Positions 1-9,332 of a stretch of DNA of 64,000 nt are shown piece after piece. The notes under the pieces are model-generated. The model was not told where the DNA came from. It saw only the letters and a program-made list of their open reading frames with translations, and searched no databases. The DNA lies in the NCBI GenBank assembly GCA_947166625.1, contig CAMVEX010000003.1, positions 1 to 64,000 on the forward strand, in the 5' to 3' direction. The position numbers and the translations under genes are program-made. This DNA comes from an uncultured Clostridia bacterium. Its GTDB lineage: Bacteria; Bacillota; Clostridia; Oscillospirales; Acutalibacteraceae. Position 1 is the first letter of the stretch. Each line of letters begins with the position of its first letter.

Positions 1-2
1 AG

Positions 3-3000
3 AGCACGAGACTGCTTTCGGCACTTCTGGCCGTTCTCATGATCGTTGCGATGCTCCCCACGACCGCATTCGCATGGTCTGTCGAGGAAGGCACGAAATG
101 CACCTCCACCTACGGAGATAAGTATCTCGGCTCTGACGGCGACTACTTCTACAGTAAGCCGACAACTACCGCCATCTTCTATAACGATGACGGCAGTTTC
201 TATGTGAAAACCTATAGCTCCGGCAACGCCAAGTACAAATATATGATGATTGACGGCTCCGGCAATCAGCATCATGTGTACTGTATCGAGGGCGGTGTGT
301 CTTTCGATTACAGCGACACCTACAATTCCACCAGCGGCAAGAACAGCAGGTATTTTCAGAACCTGCCCGTTACCGCACAGTTCGGAATCATGATGGCGCT
401 GATGTACGGCTGGCACGAGGGCATGACCTCGCCTGTCCCCGGTACGAACAATGACGATTTCGCGTTTGCAACGCAGTGCATCATTTGGGAGTATCAGCAG
501 CAGCTCCGCACCAGCCCGACGTCGATTGCCTCCAATAACGGCATCGATGCGGACATGTACAACCACACCATCATCGGCAGACCGGCGGAGCTTTGCTACA
601 ACTGGATCTTGGAGCAGATGTCCAAGCACTATGTCGTGCCGAGCTTCTCCTCACGCAATCAGAGCAATGCGCAGACCTACACCATGCTCTATGACGCCGA
701 TAAGGATCAGTACAGCATTACGCTGACCGATACCAACAATACCCTCGCCGACATCAACTTCTCCGAAAGCGGCATTACCGTCACCCGCAGCGGAAATCAG
801 TACACCTTCACAAGCAAGAACATGATTTCCAACGCAGTGATGATCTCCGCGCAGAAGAAAACAAACCTCGGCATGGGCAAGATGCTCATTTGGGGCTGCC
901 CCGGCAAGCAGACGATGGCCTCCGGCGCAGAAGATCCCGTATTCTTCTACTTCAAGCTGAATACGGAAACCAAGGGCGTCGGTCATATCGTGAAAACCAG
1001 CGAGGACGGCAAGGTTGAGGGCATCAAGTTCACGATCACCGGCAATGGCGTCAATGAGACTGTCACGACTGGAAAGAACGGCACGGTCGATCTCGACCTG
1101 CTCCCCGGCACCTATACCGTGACGGAGCTTCCCGATGACAAGTACGAAACGCAGGCGGCTCAGACCGTCACCATCGTCAGCGGCAAGACCTCTACCGTAA
1201 CCTTCAACAACACCCTGCGCCGCGGTGATCTCGAGGTCACCAAGACCGCAGAGGATGGGCTGGTCGAGGGCGTGAAATTCCATCTGTACGGCACTTCCTA
1301 CTGCGGACTGCCTGTGGATGAATATGCCGTCACCAACGCCAGCGGTGTGGCGGTCTTTGACGATGTGCTGATCGGTACCGGCTACACTCTCGAGGAAGTC
1401 GGCACTCCCGACCGTTATATCGTCCCCGACAATCAGACGGCGGTCATTGAATGGAACAAGGTCACGAACAAGAGCTTCGACAACGGACTCAAGCGCGGCG
1501 ACCTCAAAGTCACCAAGACCGCGGAGGACGGGCTCAACGAAGGTCTGAAGTTCCACCTCTACGGCACTTCCTACAGCGGCATCCCCGTGGATGAGTATGC
1601 CGTAACCGACGCCAGCGGCATTGCGACCTTCAAAGACATTCTGATCGGCACCGGCTATACCCTCGAGGAAGTTGATACCCCGATCCGCTATGTTGTCCCC
1701 AACGATCAGACCGCTGCCATCGAATGGAACAAGGTGACCAACAAGAGCTTCGATAACGTACTCAAGAAATGGAATCTGACCGTTACGAAGCAGGACGTGG
1801 AAACCGGTTCTGCCCAGGGCGACGCGAATCTGGCGGGCGCCAAGTACGGTATCTACAAGGGCGATGAGCTGATTGACACCTACGTCACCGATGCGGACGG
1901 CAAGTTCACCACCAAGTATTATGTCTGCGGCACTGATTGGTCGATCAGAGAGCTGGACAGCAGCGAGGGCTACCTCGTTACCCCCGGCAATGAGCAGATC
2001 GGCGTCAGCCCCAAGAACTACACCGCAGAGTACAACAGCGAAGCTATGACGCAGTACGAGCAGGTCAAGAAAGGCAATATCGCTATCATCAAGCACACCG
2101 ATGACGGCGAGACGCAGATCGAGACTCCCGAGGTTGGCGCAGAGTTCGCTGTGTATCTCAAGAGCGCAGGCTCCTATGACAACGCAAAGGACTCCGAGCG
2201 CGATTATCTGATCTGCGACGAAAACGGATTTGCTCAGACAAAGGATCTGCCCTACGGCAGATATACCGTCCAGCAGATTAGTGGCTGGGAAGGCCGCGAA
2301 CTGCTCAAGCCCTTCGACGTGTTCGTCAGCGAGAACGGCGAAACCTATCGCTATCTGATCAACAACGCCAACTTTTATTCCTATGTGAAGGTGGTCAAGA
2401 TCGACAGCACGACCGGCAACACCATCCCGTGCTCCGGCATCGGCTTCCACATCTATGATCCCTCCGGCAATCAGATTCAGATGACCTTCACCTATCCCAC
2501 GGTCACTACCATCGACACCTTCTATACGGACGGCGACGGTATGCTGATCACCCCCGAGAAGCTGGAATACGGTAAGGGGTATTCGCTGGTCGAGGTATCG
2601 GCTCCTTACGGATACGTCCTCAACAGCGATCCCGTGTATTTCGACATTACAGAGGAAAACTCCACGGAGGAAAACGCCGTGACTGTGGTTGTCGTAACCA
2701 AGGAGAACGCGCCTCAGATGGGCGTTATCACCGTGGAAAAGACCGGCGAGTATCTCGCCTCCGTCATTGACACCAAGGACAGCAAGCGCCTGGTTTACGA
2801 GGTCGGCGGTCTGGCCGGTGCCGAGTACACCGTGACCGCAGCCGAGGATATCTACACGCTGGATGGTACCCTGCGCTACAGCAAGGATGAGGTCGTGGCA
2901 GTTCTCGTTACTAAAGAGGACGGCAAGGCTGTGACCGAGCCGCTGTTCCTGGGCAGGTTCCATGTCGTTGAGACAAAGGCTCCTTATGGCATGATCCTCA

Positions 3001-4976
3001 ATCCCACCGTTCAGACTGTTGAGCTGACCTATGCAGGCCAGGAGGTTGAGATTACCGAGACTTCCACCGGCTTCTACAACGAGCGGCAGAAGGTCGAGAT
3101 CGATCTGTACAAGGTCATGGAGCAGAACAGCGTCTTCGGGGTAGGAAACAACGGCGAAATCACCTCCGTCAACTTCGGCCTGTTTGCAGCAGAGGAAATC
3201 GTTGCGGCAGACGGCAGCAGCATTCCCGCTGGCTGGGTGATCGAGGTGGTCGAGTGCAATGAGGACGGCTATGCCGCTTTCAGCACCGATCTTCCCGTTG
3301 GCGCAAAGACCTATGTCAAGGAAATCAGCACCGACAGCCACTATATTCTCTCCGATGAGGAATACCCCGTGGTATTCGAGTATGCCGGTCAGGAAGTCGC
3401 CACCGTCCACATCACCGTGAACGACGGCAAAGACATTCCAAATGAGCTGATCTACGGCATGATCAAGGGCTATAAGGTCAACCGTGAAACCGGCGACAAG
3501 ATCTCCGCCGCTCTGTTCGGTCTCTTCCGTGCGGACGAAACCAGCTTTACCGAGAACAATGCATTCCTTACCGCTGAGTCCGGCGAGGACGGCGTCTTCA
3601 CCTTTGAGAACGTGGTGTACGGCAGCTATACCGTGCGCGAGCTGCGTCCTGCGGCTGGCTATCTCGAAAACGAGACTGTCTATGCCGTGACCGTGAATAA
3701 GGACGGCGACGTGGTTGAGATCACCGTAGTGAACGATCTGATCCCCGAGATCGGCACGACTGCCGCCATCGACGATGAGAAGGAAGTCTGCGCCACCGAG
3801 GTGTTCACGCTTACCGATACGGTCGAGTACAAGCACCTTGTCCCCGGCAAGGAGTACACCGTCAAAGGCATTCTCATGGATAAGGCGACCGGCGAACCGT
3901 TCCTCCAGAACGGAGAGCAGATCACTTCCGAAGTGACCTTCGTTCCCGAAGCGCCTTCCGGCAGCGTGGAGGTGCTGTTTACCTTTGACGCTAAGCTCAT
4001 CAAGACGGACATGAGCATCGTCGTGTTCGAGAGCCTCTACAGCGACAGCAAAGAGCTGACTGTTCATGCGGACATTGAGGACGAGGATCAGACCGTGACG
4101 GTCGTAGTCCCCGAAATCAAGACCGAGGCTTCTACTGACGGAAAGAAAGAAACGACCATCGGCGGCGAGATCACTATTGACGATATCGTTTCCTATCACA
4201 ACCTCACTTCCGGCAAGGAATACGTTGTGAAGGGAACGCTCATGAACAAAGCCACCGGCAAGCCTGTGACTGTGAACGATGAGCCTGTGACTGCGGAAGC
4301 CGCATTCACGCCCGAGAGCAGAGATGGCGAGGTTAAGGTGTCCTTCACCTTCAACTCCTACGTCATTACTGAAACGACAGATGTGGTTGTTTTCGAGAGC
4401 CTCTACCGTGAGGACGTTGAGATCGCAGTTCATGCCGACATCGAGGATGAAGGTCAGTCTGTGAAGGTATACGTCCCCGAGATCAAAACCACTGCTTCCA
4501 TCGACGGCAAGAAAGAAATCACCACCGCTGGCAAGGTGACGATTGAGGATGTGGTGTCCTATACCAATCTCATCCCCGGCACCGAGTACACCATTCGTGG
4601 CACTCTCATGAACAAAGCAACCGGCGAGGTCTTCACCGTGAACGGCGAGACGATCACCGCGGAGGTCAAGTTCACGCCCGAAAACAGGAATGGCGAAGTC
4701 AAGGTGACGTTCACCTTTGATGCGCACGATCTCACCACCAGCACCAAGGTGGTCGTATTCGAAAGCCTGTACCGTGAAGACGTTGAAATCACTACGCATA
4801 AGGACATTGAGGACAAGGATCAGACCGTTACGATCACTCCTCCGCCCGATGTACCTCAGACCGGCGACAACAGCAATCTCGGCGTGTGGATCGGGCTCGG
4901 CGGCGTGGCTCTTGGCGGCGCCATCGCCTGCATCATCATGTATTTCAAGAAGAAGAAAGATGACGGTGAGAAGTAA
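3..4976 (+). CDS. Partial thioester/isopeptide surface adhesin (Cna-B/SpaA and VaFE repeats, VPQTG anchor)
   Basis: The frame is open from base 3, and its first residues already form a hydrophobic signal peptide ending in AFA, so the true start lies left of the window; the internal ATG at 39 is not the start. At least 1657 residues are visible. An N-terminal thioester domain is suggested by a YCIEGG cysteine (282-284) and an ATQCIIWE glutamine (474-476), the pair that forms the covalent Cys-Gln bond in host-binding adhesins. Then come SpaA/Cna-B-like domains, including two near-identical repeats (about 1215-1490 and 1490-1765), and three VaFE-type T-Q ester domains (about 3750-4085, 4110-4450, 4480-4830). 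A VPQTG sorting motif (4851-4865), hydrophobic helix and KKKK tail end the protein. In Tn/ICE modules such proteins sit with a class B sortase, here at 8337. It probably aids cell contact during mating or host attachment (inference). Confidence 0.9.
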   Translation, partial: STRLLSALLAVLMIVAMLPTTAFAWSVEEGTKCTSTYGDKYLGSDGDYFYSKPTTTAIFYNDDGSFYVKTYSSGNAKYKYMMIDGSGNQHHVYCIEGGVSFDYSDTYNSTSGKNSRYFQNLPVTAQFGIMMALMYGWHEGMTSPVPGTNNDDFAFATQCIIWEYQQQLRTSPTSIASNNGIDADMYNHTIIGRPAELCYNWILEQMSKHYVVPSFSSRNQSNAQTYTMLYDADKDQYSITLTDTNNTLADINFSESGITVTRSGNQYTFTSKNMISNAVMISAQKKTNLGMGKMLIWGCPGKQTMASGAEDPVFFYFKLNTETKGVGHIVKTSEDGKVEGIKFTITGNGVNETVTTGKNGTVDLDLLPGTYTVTELPDDKYETQAAQTVTIVSGKTSTVTFNNTLRRGDLEVTKTAEDGLVEGVKFHLYGTSYCGLPVDEYAVTNASGVAVFDDVLIGTGYTLEEVGTPDRYIVPDNQTAVIEWNKVTNKSFDNGLKRGDLKVTKTAEDGLNEGLKFHLYGTSYSGIPVDEYAVTDASGIATFKDILIGTGYTLEEVDTPIRYVVPNDQTAAIEWNKVTNKSFDNVLKKWNLTVTKQDVETGSAQGDANLAGAKYGIYKGDELIDTYVTDADGKFTTKYYVCGTDWSIRELDSSEGYLVTPGNEQIGVSPKNYTAEYNSEAMTQYEQVKKGNIAIIKHTDDGETQIETPEVGAEFAVYLKSAGSYDNAKDSERDYLICDENGFAQTKDLPYGRYTVQQISGWEGRELLKPFDVFVSENGETYRYLINNANFYSYVKVVKIDSTTGNTIPCSGIGFHIYDPSGNQIQMTFTYPTVTTIDTFYTDGDGMLITPEKLEYGKGYSLVEVSAPYGYVLNSDPVYFDITEENSTEENAVTVVVVTKENAPQMGVITVEKTGEYLASVIDTKDSKRLVYEVGGLAGAEYTVTAAEDIYTLDGTLRYSKDEVVAVLVTKEDGKAVTEPLFLGRFHVVETKAPYGMILNPTVQTVELTYAGQEVEITETSTGFYNERQKVEIDLYKVMEQNSVFGVGNNGEITSVNFGLFAAEEIVAADGSSIPAGWVIEVVECNEDGYAAFSTDLPVGAKTYVKEISTDSHYILSDEEYPVVFEYAGQEVATVHITVNDGKDIPNELIYGMIKGYKVNRETGDKISAALFGLFRADETSFTENNAFLTAESGEDGVFTFENVVYGSYTVRELRPAAGYLENETVYAVTVNKDGDVVEITVVNDLIPEIGTTAAIDDEKEVCATEVFTLTDTVEYKHLVPGKEYTVKGILMDKATGEPFLQNGEQITSEVTFVPEAPSGSVEVLFTFDAKLIKTDMSIVVFESLYSDSKELTVHADIEDEDQTVTVVVPEIKTEASTDGKKETTIGGEITIDDIVSYHNLTSGKEYVVKGTLMNKATGKPVTVNDEPVTAEAAFTPESRDGEVKVSFTFNSYVITETTDVVVFESLYREDVEIAVHADIEDEGQSVKVYVPEIKTTASIDGKKEITTAGKVTIEDVVSYTNLIPGTEYTIRGTLMNKATGEVFTVNGETITAEVKFTPENRNGEVKVTFTFDAHDLTTSTKVVVFESLYREDVEITTHKDIEDKDQTVTITPPPDVPQTGDNSNLGVWIGLGGVALGGAIACIIMYFKKKKDDGEK

Positions 4977-4987
4977 GAGGATTCACA

Positions 4988-5320
4988 ATGATGAAGAAGG
5001 TGTATATCTGCGCTCCGTTATGCGGGGATATCCAAGGTAATCTCGATAAAGCAAAGAGATACACCGAATACGCACTGAAGTGCGGCACTGCTCCGGTAGT
5101 GCCGCACTTCTATGCCCTCTGCCTAAACGATGATATCCCGAGTGAGCGTGAAATCGGGCTTTCCGCAGGAATGAGCCTGCTGTGGTTCTGCGATGAGCTG
5201 TGGATCTTCGGTGATACCATCACCGAAGGAATGCGGCGCGAAATCGACTTCTGCAAAAATCTCAATATCAAAACCCGCGCTGTGAAAGACAGCGAAATCA
5301 AAAAAGTATTAGGAGGATAA
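4988..5320 (+). CDS. DUF4406/DUF7768-like nucleoside deoxyribosyltransferase-fold protein
   Basis: 110 residues. It begins MMKKVYICAPLCGD, the 'YI(C/A)xP(L/Y)xG' opening typical of the nucleoside 2-deoxyribosyltransferase-like fold (DUF4406/DUF7768). Further family-like points are VVPHFYAL near residue 38, a GLSAGMSLLWFCDELWIFG core (about 57-75), and the closing helix around EGMRREIDFC. Its start has AGAGG at about 4976. It lies 11 bp after the adhesin and its stop overlaps an unused ATG of the next gene, so it belongs to the same operon. Members are common in Clostridial mobile elements. A nucleotide or nucleotide-sugar ligand is a family-based guess; no activity can be shown from the sequence. 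Confidence 0.75.
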   Translation: MMKKVYICAPLCGDIQGNLDKAKRYTEYALKCGTAPVVPHFYALCLNDDIPSEREIGLSAGMSLLWFCDELWIFGDTITEGMRREIDFCKNLNIKTRAVKDSEIKKVLGG

Positions 5321-5325
5321 TGCAC

Positions 5326-5658
5326 ATGAAAAAGAAATCTCTTCGGATCATTCTTTCCCTCGCAATCTGTGTGATGGTCATGACCATGTTCAGCGTGACT
5401 GCATTTGCGGCCGGCGACGTATCCGGCGCCATCGAGAGCACCTGGAATGCAGCGAAGTCTCAGGTGCAGACCGTCGTCAACAACGTGGTTTTCCCTGTGA
5501 TCGATATGATCCTTGCCATCCTGTTCTTCGTCAAGGTCGGCACCTCGTATTTCGAGTACAGAAAACACGGCCAGTTTGAGTTCGCTGCGCCCTGCATTCT
5601 GTTCGCCTGCCTCATCTTCACTCTGACCGCACCTCTGTATATCTGGTCGATCCTGTAA
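5326..5658 (+). CDS. DUF3852-like small membrane protein of the conjugation module
   Basis: 110 residues: N-terminal signal/anchor (KKSLRIILSLAICVMVMTMF, cleavage after AFA), a short amphipathic middle, and two hydrophobic segments at about residues 55-73 and 88-108. This pattern and the position just before a TrbL/VirB6-like gene match the DUF3852 proteins of Tn916/CTn-type elements, which resemble small VirB2/pilin-like subunits. Two in-frame ATGs exist (5320 and 5326). AGGAGG at 5311-5316 sits 9 nt before the second and only 3 nt before the first, so 5326 is preferred. A role in the mating channel is inferred from context. Confidence 0.75.
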   Translation: MKKKSLRIILSLAICVMVMTMFSVTAFAAGDVSGAIESTWNAAKSQVQTVVNNVVFPVIDMILAILFFVKVGTSYFEYRKHGQFEFAAPCILFACLIFTLTAPLYIWSIL

Positions 5659-5667
5659 GTCAGAGCG

Positions 5668-6078
5668 ATGACATTCTACGAGCAGGAACTCAAAAAACTG
5701 TTCGGCAACAGCGACGTCATCCGTGACGCGAAGTACAGCGGTAAGACCCTCCTCGGTAGAATCGACGACGAACTGCGGGTAAAACTGCAGTTCGTCTATA
5801 CCGGGACGAGAGATCACTATAATGCACTGCGGCTGAAGATCATCAACCGCACGGATGGCGAAGTTGACGCCGAAACCTTCAAATTCAGCGATATTCTCGG
5901 TGGAAATCCTGCGTATCAGAACAACCCGTTTGCAAAGGAAATCCACGTTTGGGAGAACAACGGAAAAGCCGATTGGTACGGCTACCGTCCTTCTCCCGCA
6001 GCCTATCAGAAGATCGCCGATACCGTGAACGATTATATTTCCATGTACCAGGAGGAAGACATGGGAATGACCTTATAA
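5668..6078 (+). CDS. Hypothetical ICE accessory protein
   Basis: 136 residues, soluble, no signal peptide or membrane helix. The middle (VKLQFVYTGTRDHYNALRLK) looks like mixed beta strands and the C-terminal third is helical (SPAAYQKIADTVNDYISMY). I do not recognise a named family. It is 9 bp after the DUF3852-like gene and 26 bp before the TrbL-like gene in the same direction, so it is part of the conjugation operon. The ribosome site is weak (CAGAGCG), which suggests translational coupling. Conserved unknowns of this size are usual here in Clostridial conjugative elements; function unknown. Confidence 0.7.
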   Translation: MTFYEQELKKLFGNSDVIRDAKYSGKTLLGRIDDELRVKLQFVYTGTRDHYNALRLKIINRTDGEVDAETFKFSDILGGNPAYQNNPFAKEIHVWENNGKADWYGYRPSPAAYQKIADTVNDYISMYQEEDMGMTL

Positions 6079-6104
6079 CCCTCTGGAAAGGACGGTGATA
6101 ACCT

Positions 6105-7040
6105 ATGTTTGATTGGCTTGGAGATCTAATATCCGGCATCGGTGACGCTATCGGAGGCGCCTTTGATTATATCGGTGAATCCATTGCCAACACGATATTC
6201 AACTCCATCCTCCAATGGCTGTATGAGATCATTTACGGCGCCATTTCGGATTTCTTCGAGATGATCGGCAATATGGGCGCTGAAATCTTCGACCTGTCAT
6301 GGGTGCAGGCAACAGTAAGGCTGTTCACTCTGTTTGGATGGTCTCTATTCGCGGTCGGTACGGTTGTAGCCATCTTTGATGTGGCGATAGAGTATCAGAA
6401 TGGCAGAGCTAACATTAAAACCGCATGTATCAATATTCTGAAGGGCTTCTTTGCCTGCAGTTTGATCGGAGTGGTTCCCATAGAACTGTACAAGTTCTGT
6501 ATCAGCCTGCAGAACACGTTTTCTCACGATCTAATCAGCATGGCAGCCGGAGGAATCAACGAAAACCTTGCTGAAGTAGGACTTGGAGTCCTCGTTAGTT
6601 CTTTTTCTCCAAGCGTGACCGCAACATTCGGGCTTTTGAGCCTGCTCTGCATGATTGCTTTTGCATACTGCGTAATCAAGGTGTTCTTCCAGAATATCAA
6701 GCGCGGCGGCATCCTGCTCGTGCAGATGGCAGTCGGAAGCCTGTATATGTTCAGCGTACCACGAGGGTATTCCGACGGCTTTAATCAATGGTGCAAGCAG
6801 GTTGCGGCCATCTGTCTGACAGCATTTATGCAGACAACTCTGCTGTTCCTCGGGCTGATGACCTTTCCGAGCAATATGCTTCTCGGCCTCGGCATCATGC
6901 TTGCCGCCAACGAAGTACCTCGCATCGCCCAGCAGTTCGGTCTCGACAGCTCCGTCAAGGTGAACATGATGAGCGTTGTTCATGCTACCACCACCGCCGT
7001 CAATCTGACCCGCAGTGTGGCGAAGGTAGCCGGAAAGTAA
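6105..7040 (+). CDS. VirB6/TrbL-like conjugation channel membrane protein
   Basis: 311 residues with an amphipathic, glycine-rich N-terminus (FDWLGDLISGIGDAIGGAFDYIG) and about six hydrophobic segments (around residues 70-95, 108-125, 150-172, 178-200, 203-220, 230-262), as in VirB6/TrbL-like polytopic proteins of Gram-positive type IV secretion systems. It lies between small membrane proteins and the PrgI/VirB4 genes, the standard order for these channels. It probably forms the inner-membrane channel with the VirB4 ATPase at 9163. The family name rests on topology and gene order rather than a diagnostic motif. Confidence 0.8.
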   Translation: MFDWLGDLISGIGDAIGGAFDYIGESIANTIFNSILQWLYEIIYGAISDFFEMIGNMGAEIFDLSWVQATVRLFTLFGWSLFAVGTVVAIFDVAIEYQNGRANIKTACINILKGFFACSLIGVVPIELYKFCISLQNTFSHDLISMAAGGINENLAEVGLGVLVSSFSPSVTATFGLLSLLCMIAFAYCVIKVFFQNIKRGGILLVQMAVGSLYMFSVPRGYSDGFNQWCKQVAAICLTAFMQTTLLFLGLMTFPSNMLLGLGIMLAANEVPRIAQQFGLDSSVKVNMMSVVHATTTAVNLTRSVAKVAGK

Positions 7041-7053
7041 TCGGAGGTACAAC

Positions 7054-7440
7054 ATGAAAGAAAACAAGGAACTGACACGAGATGATATCGCTATCGACCA
7101 TGACATGGAAGTCGACTGCGATGAAGGCCGAGAGATCACTGTGTATATCGAAGCGTGGTTCGATGTGGACAAAAAGTTCCACATCGAAACCGCCTCGGAT
7201 GATGACACCTGGCTGAACATGTACGGCCGCTACAATCCTTTCGATGACTCTCTGCAGATTGAGTGCGAGATCAGCCGACAGGACGGCTCCTCGTATTTTG
7301 ACTACGAGCCGACCAAGGACGAAGCCCAGCTTATCAAGGACATGATCGCGGTGAAGATTCAGGAGGACTACCATCAAACCCCGCAGGAGTTCTGCGAGGA
7401 TTACTACGCCGAAGATCCGACGATTGGAGGAATACTATGA
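7054..7440 (+). CDS. Hypothetical acidic ICE protein
   Basis: 128 residues, strongly acidic (many D/E, for example IDHDMEVDCDEGREITVYIEAW), predicted soluble with alternating strands and a C-terminal helix (DEAQLIKDMIAVKIQEDY). A clear TCGGAGG ribosome site lies just before the ATG. Its stop overlaps the next start as ATGA at 7437-7440, which indicates coupled translation with the PrgI-like gene. I do not recognise the family; acidic unknowns occur at this place in many Clostridial ICEs. Function unknown. Confidence 0.75.
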   Translation: MKENKELTRDDIAIDHDMEVDCDEGREITVYIEAWFDVDKKFHIETASDDDTWLNMYGRYNPFDDSLQIECEISRQDGSSYFDYEPTKDEAQLIKDMIAVKIQEDYHQTPQEFCEDYYAEDPTIGGIL

Positions 7441-7697
7441 CGCACTATATCTATCCGCAGAACCTCAAGGCCGCAGCGAACATGTGGCTATGGAGCCTGC
7501 GGGATTTCGCAATTATGGGCGTTGCCGCCCTGCTCTCCATAGTGATCCTGGTGGAGCTGCATCTGATGCTCCCCGCAGCCGCCACACTTTGCTATGGGTT
7601 TCTTACGATCCGCATGGATGATACGACAATCCTCGATTTCATCCGATATGCGGGTCGTTATTTTATCACCACGCAGCAGTACTACGAATGGAGGTGA
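7437..7697 (+). CDS. PrgI/VirB3-like conjugation membrane protein
   Basis: 86 residues. It opens with YIYPQNLKAAANMWLWSLRDF, then a long hydrophobic hairpin (about residues 27-60, ALLSIVILVELHLMLPAAATLCYGF), and ends with FITTQQYYEW. The short N-terminus, double membrane helix and position immediately upstream of a VirB4 module match PrgI/VirB3-like proteins of Gram-positive type IV secretion. It overlaps the previous gene by 4 bp and has a GGAGG site. It likely docks the VirB4 ATPase to the membrane channel (family knowledge). Confidence 0.8.
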   Translation: MTHYIYPQNLKAAANMWLWSLRDFAIMGVAALLSIVILVELHLMLPAAATLCYGFLTIRMDDTTILDFIRYAGRYFITTQQYYEWR

Positions 7698-7702
7698 GCA
7701 GC

Positions 7703-8356
7703 ATGCCCAAGAAAGAAAAACTGCCCAAGGAAAAGAAACCGCCCAAGCAGGCAAAGCACGAAAAACAGCAGAAGAAAAGAAAAGGCCGCTCAGTGCAGGA
7801 CTTCATCGGCGTGAAGACCTTTACCAAATACGGCCTTATGACGCAGAAGGGCGAGCTTCTGTTTTATCTGGTCAGCCCGACCAATATCTCGGTGCTGTCC
7901 TACGTAAACATCGAGATCAAAATCCGGCATCTGATGATGGTGCTCTCTTCGATCCCCGATATTGAGATTACCTGCACCGACTCGTCCGAATGCTTCGATG
8001 ACAACAAGGCCTATCTCCACGAGCGACTTGAATATGAGCAGAACCCGAAGGTGCGAAAGCTCATCAAGAAAGACATCGAGTTTCTCGACAACGTTCAGGT
8101 GGAGATGGCTACTGCCAGACAGTTCCTCTTTACCGCCCGAATCAAGGCATCGAAGGACAAGCAGGTCTTCGATACAGCCAACCGTGTGGAGAAGATCATC
8201 TCTGAACAGGGCTTTGAGGTGAGAAGAATGCGTAAGGCAGACATCAAGCGGTTCCTCGCCCTTTATTTCGAGGCGAGCATGAACGGAGAACAGATGCCGG
8301 ACATCGATGGCGAACAGTTCTATGAGGTGGACGAAGATGAAGAAGACGAAGCTTAA
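7703..8356 (+). CDS. Basic-tailed conjugation protein preceding the sortase and VirB4
   Basis: 217 residues. The first 35 are very lysine-rich (KKEKLPKEKKPPKQAKHEKQ), followed by a folded region starting SVQDFIGVKTFTKYGLMT and ending in an acidic tail (EVDEDEEDEA). The ATG at 7703 follows GGAGGTGAG at 7690-7698 and is preferred over a weaker in-frame start at 7688. The core resembles the accessory domain that precedes VirB4/TraC ATPases in Clostridial conjugative elements (phrases such as YLVSPTNISVLS and FLFTARIKASKDKQ), so it may be a VirB4 partner. This is inference from position; no catalytic motif is visible. Confidence 0.7.
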   Translation: MPKKEKLPKEKKPPKQAKHEKQQKKRKGRSVQDFIGVKTFTKYGLMTQKGELLFYLVSPTNISVLSYVNIEIKIRHLMMVLSSIPDIEITCTDSSECFDDNKAYLHERLEYEQNPKVRKLIKKDIEFLDNVQVEMATARQFLFTARIKASKDKQVFDTANRVEKIISEQGFEVRRMRKADIKRFLALYFEASMNGEQMPDIDGEQFYEVDEDEEDEA

Positions 8357-9332
8357 TCCCAGGCATCTTTATGCGATTTTTGCCTTTCTGCTGTCGGCGG
8401 TCGTGGTCTTCTGCGGAGTTCAGATCTGGCAGGAGTACAGCAGCCGCCAGAAAGACATCGACGCTTTTGCAGAGCTCTCAGAGCTTGCAGAGATCAAGGA
8501 GCCGGATGAGCCGAAAGAAACAGCGGAGCCGGATACTGCCGATGATGCGGAGAATTCGGATACGGATTCGGATACGCAGGAGGAACAGGAAAACCCTGTT
8601 CTGACGCCGCGCCACGACATCCCGCTTCTGATCAGTCAGAACAGCGACTGCATCGGCTGGATCACCATCGACAACAGCGCCGTGGACTATCCCGTGATGC
8701 ACACCCCGGAATGGCCGCAGAAGTACCTGCGCATGAACTTCTATCAGCAGTACAGCGACTCCGGCGTTCCGTTTCTGGATTACCGCTGTACGCTCGAAAG
8801 CGACAACCTCATCATCTTCGGTCACAACATGCGCAACGGAACCATGTTCTCCTCTCTCAGAGAATATCTGAACGATGGAAGTCTCTCCTCCAATCCGATG
8901 ATCCTGCTGGAAACGGAGGACGGGGCTCACGAGTTCACCATCTTTGCGGTTGCCTGTGTAGATAAGCTCGACTCATGGTACAGCTTCATCGATGCAGAAT
9001 CTGAAGATGCTTTCAATGAAGCTGTCCAAAGAATCATTCAAAACGCCTATTACACCAACGGGGATGCCCCCGTATACGGCGACCGCCTTCTGACGCTGTC
9101 CACCTGCTACGGCAGCACAAGGAGCAGCCGTCTCATCATCATTGCAAAGGAGGAAAATGCAAATGTTTGGAAAACCGAAAGTGCTGACGCCGGCACAGAT
9201 GGAGGAAATTCGGACGAAGGACTTCTTCGATATGATTTTACCCGGGTCCGTGAAATTCTTATCCGACCACTATGTTGTTGGCGACAGTTACCGATCTGTG
9301 TGGGTTATCCGAGAATATCCCCCCTCCACTGA
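8337..9332 (+). CDS. Class B sortase with unusual C-terminal read-through
   Basis: 331 residues: N-terminal anchor (YAIFAFLLSAVVVFCGVQIW), an acidic linker rich in DS/DT (about residues 55-90), then a sortase domain. It has the class B pattern: a CIGWITIDN strand, the catalytic His in IIFGHNMRNGTMFSSL, the Cys in LLTLSTCYGS and the Arg a few residues later (SSRLIII). Start 8337 has GAGGTGG 7 nt upstream and overlaps the preceding gene. It most likely anchors the adhesin encoded at the left end through its VPQTG motif. Oddity: class B sortases normally end shortly after the catalytic Arg, but this frame runs about 60 codons further, overlapping virB4 by 170 nt with a tail (NVWKTESADAG...) that looks like out-of-frame virB4. 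A lost stop codon is likely. Confidence 0.85.
   Translation: MKKTKLNPRHLYAIFAFLLSAVVVFCGVQIWQEYSSRQKDIDAFAELSELAEIKEPDEPKETAEPDTADDAENSDTDSDTQEEQENPVLTPRHDIPLLISQNSDCIGWITIDNSAVDYPVMHTPEWPQKYLRMNFYQQYSDSGVPFLDYRCTLESDNLIIFGHNMRNGTMFSSLREYLNDGSLSSNPMILLETEDGAHEFTIFAVACVDKLDSWYSFIDAESEDAFNEAVQRIIQNAYYTNGDAPVYGDRLLTLSTCYGSTRSSRLIIIAKEENANVWKTESADAGTDGGNSDEGLLRYDFTRVREILIRPLCCWRQLPICVGYPRISPLH

Noticed and set aside
651-4799. 1382-residue open frame on the minus strand under the adhesin gene
   Set aside because: It is a mirror of the adhesin's codon pattern: no ribosome site and low-complexity hydrophobic repeats that mirror the plus-strand repeats.
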